Assembly (NCBI RefSeq): GCF_001455965.1
Contig: NZ_LKKO01000028.1
Location: 1 to 64,000 of the forward strand
Direction: 5' to 3'
DNA length: 64,000 bases
From: Methylobacterium sp. GXS13
GTDB taxonomy: Bacteria; Pseudomonadota; Alphaproteobacteria; Rhizobiales; Beijerinckiaceae
The translations under genes and the position numbers were made by a program. The notes beneath the pieces were generated by a model, which saw only the letters and a program-made list of their open reading frames with translations, was not told the DNA's origin and ran no database searches. Of the stretch, positions 1 to 6,470 are shown in pieces. Numbering within the stretch: the first letter of the stretch is position 1; each line of letters begins with the position of its first letter.

Positions 1-148
1 CCGCCCCATCCCCCGAGCCCGCCGGTCAGCCCCCGGACGGACCCCCGAAGCGTGCTCCGGGATCGCGCCCGAAGCACCGAGGGACAGGTGACGGCTAATG
101 AGCACAAAATAGGAACATTGTCAAGGGTAAGGTCGTGTGCTCGGATGG

Positions 149-247
149 CCTCGTCACTGCGCGCGCAGCGAAGCGACCCAGGGATCCGCTACATTTTGGG
201 AGCGCACGCAGCCCTAGGTTGCTTCGCTTCGCCCGCAAGGACGGTCG
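149..247. repeat. Interspersed palindromic repeat, family A, copy 1
   Basis: An imperfect inverted repeat lies just beyond the rsmB stop. The left arm reads like cgtcactgcgcgcgcagcga and the right arm like gcttcgcccgcaaggacg, with a variable middle. The same arms recur at 15507-15600 and 21197-21290, always between genes. This copy is the most diverged of the three. The rest of 1-306 shows no supported gene. The function is unknown; it resembles REP/BIME-type intergenic palindromes. Confidence 0.65.
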
Positions 248-306
248 AGACCCCGGGGGAGCCCTCCATCCAGTCCTTTGCGCACGCCGCGATCGGCAAC
301 CCCTCC

Positions 307-1686
307 TCATCCCACCCGTTCGAGCCGGCTCGCGAAGAAGCCGTCGAGGCCGCCGCGGGGGCCCGGGATGTCGGGCAGATGGCACGGCAGGGTGCGCAGA
401 TCGCCGTTGCCGTCGATCATCTCGGCGGCGCCGCCGACCTCGTCCGGCCGGATCGGCACGCGCTGGTAGCGGGTGTCGCGGGCCAGGAAGGCCGCGATCT
501 GCGCCTCGCCCTCCTCCGGCTCCAGCGAGCAGGTACAGTAGACCAACCAGCCGCCCGGACGGACCAGCCTGGCCGCGTGGTCGAGGAGCTTGGTCTGAAG
601 GATGGCCAGCCGGGCGATGTCGGCCTCCGATTTGGTCCAAGCCACGTCCGGGTGGCGCCGGATCGTGCCGGTGGCCGAGCACGGGGCATCGAGCAGCACG
701 GCATCGTGGTCCTGCGCCTCCAGCGCCAGGGCGTCGGCCACCGCGATGGTGACGTCGAGGCCGAGCCGGGCGACGTTCTCGCGCAGGCGCTCCAGTCGCG
801 GCGCCGAGCGGTCGACGGCGGTGACGTGAGCGCCCGTGGCGGCGAGCTGCATGGTCTTCCCGCCGGGGGCGGCGCAAAGGTCGAGGACGCGGGTGCCCGG
901 CTCGGGCGCCAGCAGCCGAGCCGGGATCGCCGCGGCGGCGTCCTGCACCCACCAGGCGCCCTCCTGGAAGCCCGGCAGGTTGGGGATCGCCGGGCCGTTC
1001 TCCGGCAAGCGCAGGGAACCGGTCGGCAATCGCACCGCGCCGAGCGGCTCGACCCAGGCAGCCGCATCCCCGCGCGGGGTCAGGTCGATCGCCGCCCCCG
1101 CAAGATGCGCTTGGGCGATGGCGGCTGCCCGCTCCGGCCCGTAGGCGGCGGCCCAGCGGCTTGCCAGCCAAGCCGGCGTGTTGATGCCGAGGGCGTCGGC
1201 GGATTCGGCCAGGATCGCGTCGCGCTCCCGGGCGACCCGGCGCAGCACCGCATTGACGAGGCCGGCGAGATGGGTCGTCCGGCTGTCACCCTTGGCGAGC
1301 CGGACGGCGCAATCGACGGCGGCGTGGTCCGGGACCGCGAGGTCGAGGATCTGGGCGGTGGCGGTGGCGAGCAGCGCCGTGAGCCGCGGCTTCTCGACCG
1401 GCAGGCCGCGCTCCAGCCGGGCGGCCAGGGCGGCCCGGATCAGGCCGTAGCGGCGGAAGGTCGCCACCGCGATGGCCCGGGCCAAGGCGGCGTCGGCCGG
1501 GTTCAGCGCTTCGGCCCGGATCGCCAGCGCGAGGGACTCATCGAGGGCCGGGGGGCGCTGCTGGCCGATCATCTCGGCCACCACCTGCATGGCGGCCCGG
1601 CGGGCGCCGAGGCCCGCGCTGTCGGGCGTGGTCGCCCGCGTCGCCGTCTCGACCCGCGTGTTGCGGCCTGTGTCCCGCGATGCCAC
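307..1686 (-). CDS. rsmB: 16S rRNA (cytosine-C5)-methyltransferase, RsmB/Fmu family
   Basis: SAM-dependent methyltransferase that makes m5C in 16S rRNA (position 967 in E. coli). The 459-residue protein has an N-terminal NusB-like helical RNA-binding domain (about residues 30-160) and a C-terminal Rossmann domain. The SAM motif DLCAAPGGKT is at 269-278. The two family cysteines are in DAPCS (C336) and YCTCS (C386), the latter being the catalytic nucleophile. The start is a GTG at 1686, and an ATG at residue 33 is an alternative. It is divergent from the small DUF1674 gene, with about 56 bases between them. Confidence 0.93.
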   Translation of the reverse strand: MASRDTGRNTRVETATRATTPDSAGLGARRAAMQVVAEMIGQQRPPALDESLALAIRAEALNPADAALARAIAVATFRRYGLIRAALAARLERGLPVEKPRLTALLATATAQILDLAVPDHAAVDCAVRLAKGDSRTTHLAGLVNAVLRRVARERDAILAESADALGINTPAWLASRWAAAYGPERAAAIAQAHLAGAAIDLTPRGDAAAWVEPLGAVRLPTGSLRLPENGPAIPNLPGFQEGAWWVQDAAAAIPARLLAPEPGTRVLDLCAAPGGKTMQLAATGAHVTAVDRSAPRLERLRENVARLGLDVTIAVADALALEAQDHDAVLLDAPCSATGTIRRHPDVAWTKSEADIARLAILQTKLLDHAARLVRPGGWLVYCTCSLEPEEGEAQIAAFLARDTRYQRVPIRPDEVGGAAEMIDGNGDLRTLPCHLPDIPGPRGGLDGFFASRLERVG

Positions 1687-1742
1687 TTTAACTCCTGAAC
1701 CCGTTGCCCTCAGGCCAACGCCCTCACACCCGAGCGATCGCG

Positions 1743-1964
1743 ATGCAAGACCCGAACGGACATGATGTGCCCGATGGCGCGGCGACCGCGCACAAGCTCA
1801 GCCCCGCCGTGGAGCGGGCTTTGGCCGAGGCGGCCGAACGCCGTGCCGCCATCGACGCCCGCGCCGCCGCGATCCGTGCTGCGCCCGAGCGGATGGGCCG
1901 GGGCGGCCTGGAGCCTGTGCGCTACCACGACTGGGAGGTGAAGGGACTCGCGGTCGACTTCTGA
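1743..1964 (+). CDS. DUF1674 / SDHAF4-like succinate dehydrogenase assembly factor
   Basis: A 73-residue protein ending in the DUF1674 signature: a Gly-rich stretch followed by EPVRYHDWEVKGLAVDF. Relatives (Sdh8/SDHAF4 in mitochondria) bind the flavinated SdhA subunit and help assemble complex II, so a cytoplasmic assembly role is the best inference. The N-terminal half is Ala/Glu-rich and probably helical. I chose the ATG at 1743 because the upstream in-frame start at 1704 adds residues unlike the family and lies close to the rsmB promoter region. No sdh genes are present in the window. Confidence 0.75.
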   Translation: MQDPNGHDVPDGAATAHKLSPAVERALAEAAERRAAIDARAAAIRAAPERMGRGGLEPVRYHDWEVKGLAVDF

Positions 1965-2023
1965 TCGATCCGGAACGCGGCGGTCCAAGCGTCGTTGCCC
2001 TGCCTCACGGACAGGGAGACACG

Positions 2024-2335
2024 ATGATGACCACGAAGGTATCGGCCCACAGCGCGGCCGCGGGGCCGCACGGCGAGATCGCCCTGGCGCGGGGCGAGCG
2101 GCTCGGAATGCGGATGTGGCGCGCCGAGGAGCCGAACGCCGACAAGCCGATGACGTCCTCGCCGCACGAGACCGTCGGCTACGTGATCAGCGGCCGGGCC
2201 GAACTGGTGGTCGGCGGTGAGACCGCCGCGCTCGCGGCGGGCGATTCCTACTGCGTTCCGGCCGGCGCCGAGCACACCTATCGGATCCTCGAGACCTTCA
2301 CCGCCGTGGAGGCCACTGCGCCGCCGGCCCGGTAA
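2024..2335 (+). CDS. Small cupin-domain protein
   Basis: A 103-residue single-domain cupin. Motif 1 is degenerate (HETVGYVISGRAELVVGG) and motif 2 is present as GDSYCVPAGAEHTYRI. Such proteins are small beta barrels that usually bind a metal through His/Glu residues, but substrate and reaction cannot be read from the sequence. A clear ribosome binding site (cagggag) precedes two tandem ATG codons. The gene stands alone, convergent with the L,D-transpeptidase gene. Confidence 0.72.
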   Translation: MMTTKVSAHSAAAGPHGEIALARGERLGMRMWRAEEPNADKPMTSSPHETVGYVISGRAELVVGGETAALAAGDSYCVPAGAEHTYRILETFTAVEATAPPAR

Positions 2336-2356
2336 GGACGGCTCCGATCGGCAGGT

Positions 2357-2866
2357 CTACCGCGTCATGTAGACCTGCGTACCGACATCGACCCGGGCGT
2401 AGAGATCCACCACGTCCTGGTTGAACATCCGGATGCAGCCATAGGACGCGTAGGTGCCGACCGAGCTCGGGCGGTTGGTGCCGTGGATCGCGTATTCGCC
2501 GCCGGCTAAGGTCATGGCGGCGGCCCCCATCGGGTTGCTCGGCGAGCCGCCGGCGATGAGGTTCGGCAGCCGCGGGTTGTCGCGCTTCACCTCAGCCGGC
2601 GGCGACCAGGCCGGGGCGACGTACTTGCCGTCGATGGACGCCGTGCCGAACCACTGCTTGCCGGGCCGGCCCACGGCCACGGGATAGCGGATCGCCGTGC
2701 CGTCGCCATTCACCAGATAGAGCTTGCGCTGGGACACGCTGATCACCACCGAGCCCGGCGCGACGCCGTTCTCGAACGGCACCACCTCCCGCGCCTGGGC
2801 CGCCCCCAAGCAACCCGCCAGCATCGCGCCGGCCACCCCGAATAAAGCCGCCACCCGACCCGACAT
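2357..2866 (-). CDS. L,D-transpeptidase (YkuD domain), exported
   Basis: Periplasmic enzyme forming 3-3 peptidoglycan cross-links or attaching proteins to peptidoglycan. The 169-residue protein starts with a signal sequence; LAGC at residues 16-19 looks like a lipobox, though AAQA-R could be a type I site. The YkuD catalytic signature is complete: H128 in IHGTN and C144 in SYGCIRM. The ATG at 2866 is preceded by gagg and is preferred over a TTG at 2884. It is a minimal family member without a LysM or peptidoglycan-binding domain. Confidence 0.88.
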   Translation of the reverse strand: MSGRVAALFGVAGAMLAGCLGAAQAREVVPFENGVAPGSVVISVSQRKLYLVNGDGTAIRYPVAVGRPGKQWFGTASIDGKYVAPAWSPPAEVKRDNPRLPNLIAGGSPSNPMGAAAMTLAGGEYAIHGTNRPSSVGTYASYGCIRMFNQDVVDLYARVDVGTQVYMTR

Positions 2867-3016
2867 CTCTATGGTCCTCGACAAGCGTGAGCGTATGCGA
2901 GCCAGTAATCCACGGCCGCGCTTGCCGTTCCAGGAAAAGCTATGGTTGACGAACCACCCATCCCGGGAAGTCTTGGGGAGGGTAAAGGAGTAGCGTAAAT
3001 CCGCCGCTTCGACCGC

Positions 3017-3670
3017 TCAGCGCTCGAACAACTCTGTCCCGCGCGGGTCTTCCGCCTGCCAGCCGTGGCGCTCCAGTTCCGGGTCGCGATGCTCCTCCAC
3101 CGGATGGCCGACGCAGAGATAGGCCACGAGCCGCCAGGTCTCCGGCACGGCCAGGATCCCGGTGACCCTGGCCGGTTCCAGGATCGAGACCCAACCGACG
3201 CCAAGCCCGCGCGCGCGGGCTGCGAGCCAGAAGCACTGCACCGCCCCGACGACCGAGTAGGCCAGGGTCTCCGGCATGCTGGCCCGGCCGAGGCCGAGGC
3301 CGGTCTCGGTGGCGTCGTCGCAGAACACCGCGAGATGCTCCGGTGCCTCGGTCAGGCCGGCGAGCTTGAGGGCCCTGGCCGGGGCGGCACGCGCCGCGTC
3401 GTAGCCTTCTGCGGCGGCTTCGTTGCAGCGGGCGAAGTCGTGCGCGATGGCGGAGCGGCGGGTCGAATCGGACACGCGGACGAAGCGCCAGGGCCTGCTG
3501 TTGCCAACGGACGGCGCCCTATGGGCCGCGGCCAGGCAGGCGCGCAAGCTGTCCGGATCGACCGCGTCCGGCCGGAAGCGGCGCACGTCGCGGCGCCACG
3601 CGAACAGCGTGTCGAGGGTCTGGATGAAGGCGTGGTCGAAGGTGGGCGGACCCATGATGTGGCTGGCCAT
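3017..3670 (-). CDS. bluB: 5,6-dimethylbenzimidazole synthase
   Basis: Flavin-destroying enzyme that cleaves FMNH2 to give dimethylbenzimidazole, the lower ligand of cobalamin. The 217-residue nitroreductase-fold protein has the BluB hallmarks: RRDVRRFRPD near the N-terminus, APSVGNSRPWRF for flavin binding, and the C-terminal YLCVGHPVEEH with a PELERHGWQ tail. Adenosylcobalamin is needed by methylmalonyl- and ethylmalonyl-CoA mutases of methylotrophs. No other cob gene is adjacent. An intrinsic terminator lies only 28 bases upstream on the same strand, and no cobalamin riboswitch motif was seen. Confidence 0.88.
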   Translation of the reverse strand: MASHIMGPPTFDHAFIQTLDTLFAWRRDVRRFRPDAVDPDSLRACLAAAHRAPSVGNSRPWRFVRVSDSTRRSAIAHDFARCNEAAAEGYDAARAAPARALKLAGLTEAPEHLAVFCDDATETGLGLGRASMPETLAYSVVGAVQCFWLAARARGLGVGWVSILEPARVTGILAVPETWRLVAYLCVGHPVEEHRDPELERHGWQAEDPRGTELFER

Positions 3671-3697
3671 ACCCGGATCCCGCGGTCAACGGGAGAC

Positions 3698-3722
3698 AAA
3701 AAAGGCCGCCCGGAGGGCGGCC
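3698..3722 (-). terminator. Intrinsic terminator upstream of bluB
   Basis: On the minus strand a perfect hairpin ggccgcc-ctcc-gggcggcc is followed by six T residues. It lies between the bluB start and the upstream spacer, so it would end a transcript coming from 3724-3900, either an RNA gene or an attenuated leader of bluB. Confidence 0.75.
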
Positions 3723-3880
3723 TGAAGTCATTGGGTCTCGAAACCTCGGAGTGCCGAATTCTGGACTCCCGACCGGTGACCGAAGGCTGGGGAGCTGGGT
3801 TACGGTCGCCGGCCGGGCAGGACCCGGCGAGGTTCAGCGTCTGTTGTGCCGGCGCAACGCGGCTCGCAAAAGGCGGTATT
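3723..3880 (-). other. Possible structured leader or small RNA upstream of bluB
   Basis: This gene-free stretch reads on the minus strand into the terminator at 3698-3722. It holds at least two further hairpins: ccggcgaccg pairing with cggtcaccgg around a 20-base loop (about 3771-3811), and ggagt/actcc (about 3748-3769). The total of about 160-170 bases fits a small RNA or a riboswitch-like leader, but I match it to no known family: there is no cobalamin B12 box, no SRP motif and no tmRNA ends. Low confidence. Confidence 0.3.
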
Positions 3881-4007
3881 TGGGCGGAACCATGTTTTTT
3901 GTCGCTTGGATGTGTCGCGAGCGACACGGGGCCCCAGCGCGGTCGCCCTTGCGGGGCGCGGCCGCGGAGGCCATCATCCGGCAAAGCAAGGGTGCCACGG
4001 AGCGACG

Positions 4008-4382
4008 ATGACGGAGCGGACGAGCGCGGGGTCGAGACCCGACGAGGCGGTGGGCCATGTCATTCCCTTCCCCGCCCGTGCGGAACCCCCGCAGATCGCC
4101 TTCAACCGGGACGAGCTGCGCACGATCTTCAACCTGTACGGCCGGCAGGTCGCCGCGGGCGAGTGGCGCGACTACGCCATGGATTTTCGCCGGGACAAGG
4201 CGGTGTTCTCGATCTACCGCCGCGCGTCCGAGATGCCGCTCTACCGGATCGAGAAGGATCCGAAGCTCGCCCGCCGCCAGGGCGCCTATGCGGTCATCGC
4301 TGCCAGCGGCTTGGTGATGAAGCGCGGGACCGAGCTGGCCCGGGTGCTCGCCGTGCTGGAGCCGCCGCCCCGGGCGGTCTGA
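4008..4382 (+). CDS. DUF2794 domain protein
   Basis: A 124-residue conserved alphaproteobacterial protein of unknown function. The core matches DUF2794 throughout: FNRDELRTIFNLYGRQV, GEWRDYAMDF, AVFSIYRRASEMPLYRIEK and ARRQGAYAVI. The compact alpha/beta core has no signal peptide or membrane segment. The ATG at 4008 has ggagcgac just upstream, and longer in-frame starts run into non-conserved sequence. The gene is convergent with the DapA-like gene, 5 bases between stops. Confidence 0.82.
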   Translation: MTERTSAGSRPDEAVGHVIPFPARAEPPQIAFNRDELRTIFNLYGRQVAAGEWRDYAMDFRRDKAVFSIYRRASEMPLYRIEKDPKLARRQGAYAVIAASGLVMKRGTELARVLAVLEPPPRAV

Positions 4383-4387
4383 GGTTC

Positions 4388-5284
4388 TCACGTCAGGTTC
4401 AAGTGCTGGACGGTTGAAACGACCTCCGCACGGATCTCCGGCGCCAGCGGCAGGATCGGCCGCGGCGGCTCGGCCCGGCAGAGGCCGAGATGGTCGGCCA
4501 GCGCGTAGACCACGCGCAGGCTCGAATGCGCCTTGAACAGATCCCACAGGGGCGCAAGCTCGGCGTTCAGCGCCCGCGCCCTCGCGGCGTCGCCGACCTC
4601 GACGGCACGCACGATCGCCAGGCAGGTCTTGGGGAATAGACTGCCGGCCACGCTGAACCAGGCCGTACCGCCCGCGATCAGCGCTTCGGTTGCGTTCCAG
4701 TCGCCACTGAACCCGACGGCGACAGTCGGCGGAACGGCCGCTCGCAGGGCCGCATATCCGGCCTCGACCGCGGACGGCTCCGGCGCCGGACACTTGGCCG
4801 CCACCACTCCAGGCAGGCATGCGATGCGGCCGAGCAGAGCCGGCGAGAACCGGACATGCGTGGTTGCGGGGTTGTCGTAGATCACGAGCGGCAGACCGCC
4901 CTCCCCGGCCACGGCCTCGAAGTGCCGGAACACCTCCTCCTCCGTAGGCGGAGTATACGAGACCGGCGCGAGTAGCCCCGCGTCGGCGCCCGCGGCTCGG
5001 GCGTCCCGGGCGAGCTTGATCGCCTCATCCGTGCGGAGCGCCCCGATCCCGACGAGGATCGGCACCCGGCCAGCCACCGTTCCGGCGGCGATCTCCACGG
5101 TGCGACGTCGCTCGTCCCGGGACAGGTAGGCGTAGGTTCCGGTGCTGCCGAGCAAGCCAATGGAATCGACCCGGGCATCAACGAGGCGTTGCAGCAGCCG
5201 ATTCAGGCCCGCCGCATCGACGTGGCCGTCGGCGTCGCTCGGGGTGATCGGAAAGGCGGAAAGACCGGAGATCGCGTCGGGCAT
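4388..5284 (-). CDS. Dihydrodipicolinate synthase / N-acetylneuraminate lyase family aldolase
   Basis: A 298-residue TIM-barrel class I aldolase of the DapA/NanA superfamily. The Schiff-base lysine is K164 (VVAAKCP), the proton-relay tyrosine is Y136 (IYDNP), and GSTGTY near residue 46 is the carboxylate-binding loop. The lysine motif differs from the usual KDSS/KEAT of true DapA, so it may act on another 2-oxo acid (for example a sugar-acid or hydroxyproline degradation step). The substrate is not predictable from context. ATG 5284 is preferred; an upstream start at 5311 is possible. Confidence 0.8.
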   Translation of the reverse strand: MPDAISGLSAFPITPSDADGHVDAAGLNRLLQRLVDARVDSIGLLGSTGTYAYLSRDERRRTVEIAAGTVAGRVPILVGIGALRTDEAIKLARDARAAGADAGLLAPVSYTPPTEEEVFRHFEAVAGEGGLPLVIYDNPATTHVRFSPALLGRIACLPGVVAAKCPAPEPSAVEAGYAALRAAVPPTVAVGFSGDWNATEALIAGGTAWFSVAGSLFPKTCLAIVRAVEVGDAARARALNAELAPLWDLFKAHSSLRVVYALADHLGLCRAEPPRPILPLAPEIRAEVVSTVQHLNLT

Positions 5285-5323
5285 GGCGGCATGATAGCCG
5301 CCCTCCTCCAATACGCGCAGGCC

Positions 5324-5358
5324 AAAAAAGAAGCCCCGGCGGTTGCCCGCCGGGGCTT
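5324..5358 (-). terminator. Intrinsic terminator of the Bax-inhibitor-1 gene
   Basis: On the minus strand, gccccggcggg-caa-ccgccggggc is a GC-rich stem followed by a run of T (tcttttttgg). It lies 25 bases past the stop of the gene at 5383-6153 and before the DapA-like gene. Confidence 0.85.
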
Positions 5359-5382
5359 GCTCGTTCCCAATCCGTGAGGGGC

Positions 5383-6153
5383 TTAGCGGCGGTCGCCGAC
5401 CAAGCTCAGCAGGAACTGGAACATGTTGATGAAGTCCAGATAGAGGGTCAGGGCGCCGTTGACCGACATCTTGGCCGCCATCTCACCGTCGAAGCTGCTG
5501 GAGAGATACATCTCCTTCAGCTTCTGAGTGTCGTAGGCGGTCAGACCCGCGAAGATCAGCACGCCGAGCACCGAGATGGCGAACTGCAGGGCCGACGACG
5601 CGAAGAAGATGTTCACCAGCGACGCGAGGATGATGCCGATCAGGCCCATCATCAGGAAGGAGCCCATGCCCGACAGGCTACGCTTGGTCGTGTAGCCGTA
5701 GAGGCTGAGCGAGCCGAACGCCGCTGCCGTGATGAAGAACACCCGCACCACGCTCGCCCCGGTGAAGACCAGGAGGAGCGAGGACATCGAGGCGCCCATC
5801 ACCGCCGCGAAGGCCCAGAACATCGTCCGGGCCGAGGAGGCCGACATCCGGTCCATCCGCATCGAGAAGACGAAGATGAACGCCAGCGGGGCCAGCATCA
5901 GAACCCACTTGAGCGGGCTCGTATAGAGGGTCTGACCGAAGGGGGTCAGGATCGGGCGCGTGCCCTGATAGGCCGCGACAGATGCCATGTTCAGGCCGAG
6001 GGCGACGAGGCCGGAAATGCCCAGCCCGACGACCATGTTGTTGTAGACGCCGAGCATGAAGGTCCGCAGGCCCTGGTCGACATCGACCTGTGTGCCGGCG
6101 TACCCGGACGGCTGCTGGGCGCCGTACCGGAAGGGAGAGTTCTCGAATGCCAT
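5383..6153 (-). CDS. Bax inhibitor-1 / YccA family membrane protein
   Basis: A 256-residue inner-membrane protein with about seven hydrophobic segments. Typical family features are the N-terminal soluble segment with a Phe/Arg/Tyr-rich start, MVVGLGISGLVAL in the first membrane helix, and the acidic C-terminal region AYDTQKLKEMY that carries the pH-sensing aspartates of BsYetJ-type calcium leak channels. Bacterial members are thought to influence membrane protein quality control (FtsH in E. coli) or ion leak. It is a single gene with its own terminator. Confidence 0.9.
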   Translation of the reverse strand: MAFENSPFRYGAQQPSGYAGTQVDVDQGLRTFMLGVYNNMVVGLGISGLVALGLNMASVAAYQGTRPILTPFGQTLYTSPLKWVLMLAPLAFIFVFSMRMDRMSASSARTMFWAFAAVMGASMSSLLLVFTGASVVRVFFITAAAFGSLSLYGYTTKRSLSGMGSFLMMGLIGIILASLVNIFFASSALQFAISVLGVLIFAGLTAYDTQKLKEMYLSSSFDGEMAAKMSVNGALTLYLDFINMFQFLLSLVGDRR

Positions 6154-6470
6154 GGGAGTTTCCTTGCGGAGGCTCTCTCAGCGTGGTGTTCGGGCGAGGC
6201 CCACGCAGGACCTCTGGCGCCAGGCTGGCACCTCGAACAGGAATATGTTGCGCGGTCGCCGCCCACACAAGTCCCCGGCCACGGTTGCGACGTCGCTTTT
6301 CGGGGCCTCGACGATGTATTTTTGTCCATCAAGTCAGGGATTAAAAGCGATTCTTGCGATCGCGGGCGTCCGTTCGACTGGTGGTTGCCCAGATCCTGCC
6401 AGTCCGATGTCTCGGCCGCGAAGTCTTAACTATCCGCCGCGGCAGATCGCAGAGCTGCGAAGACCAGGCG
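6154..6470. other. Intergenic region, 317 bases
   Basis: Spacer upstream of the Bax-inhibitor gene and downstream of the permease gene, both on the minus strand. It must contain the Bax-inhibitor promoter. I see no convincing ORF, RNA gene or strong hairpin. Composition drops in GC near 6320-6360 (ttaaaagcgattcttgcgatc). Confidence 0.5.

Noticed and set aside
3671..3900. Cobalamin riboswitch upstream of bluB
   Set aside because: I looked for the B12 box and the conserved GCCACTG-type segment on the minus strand and did not find them.
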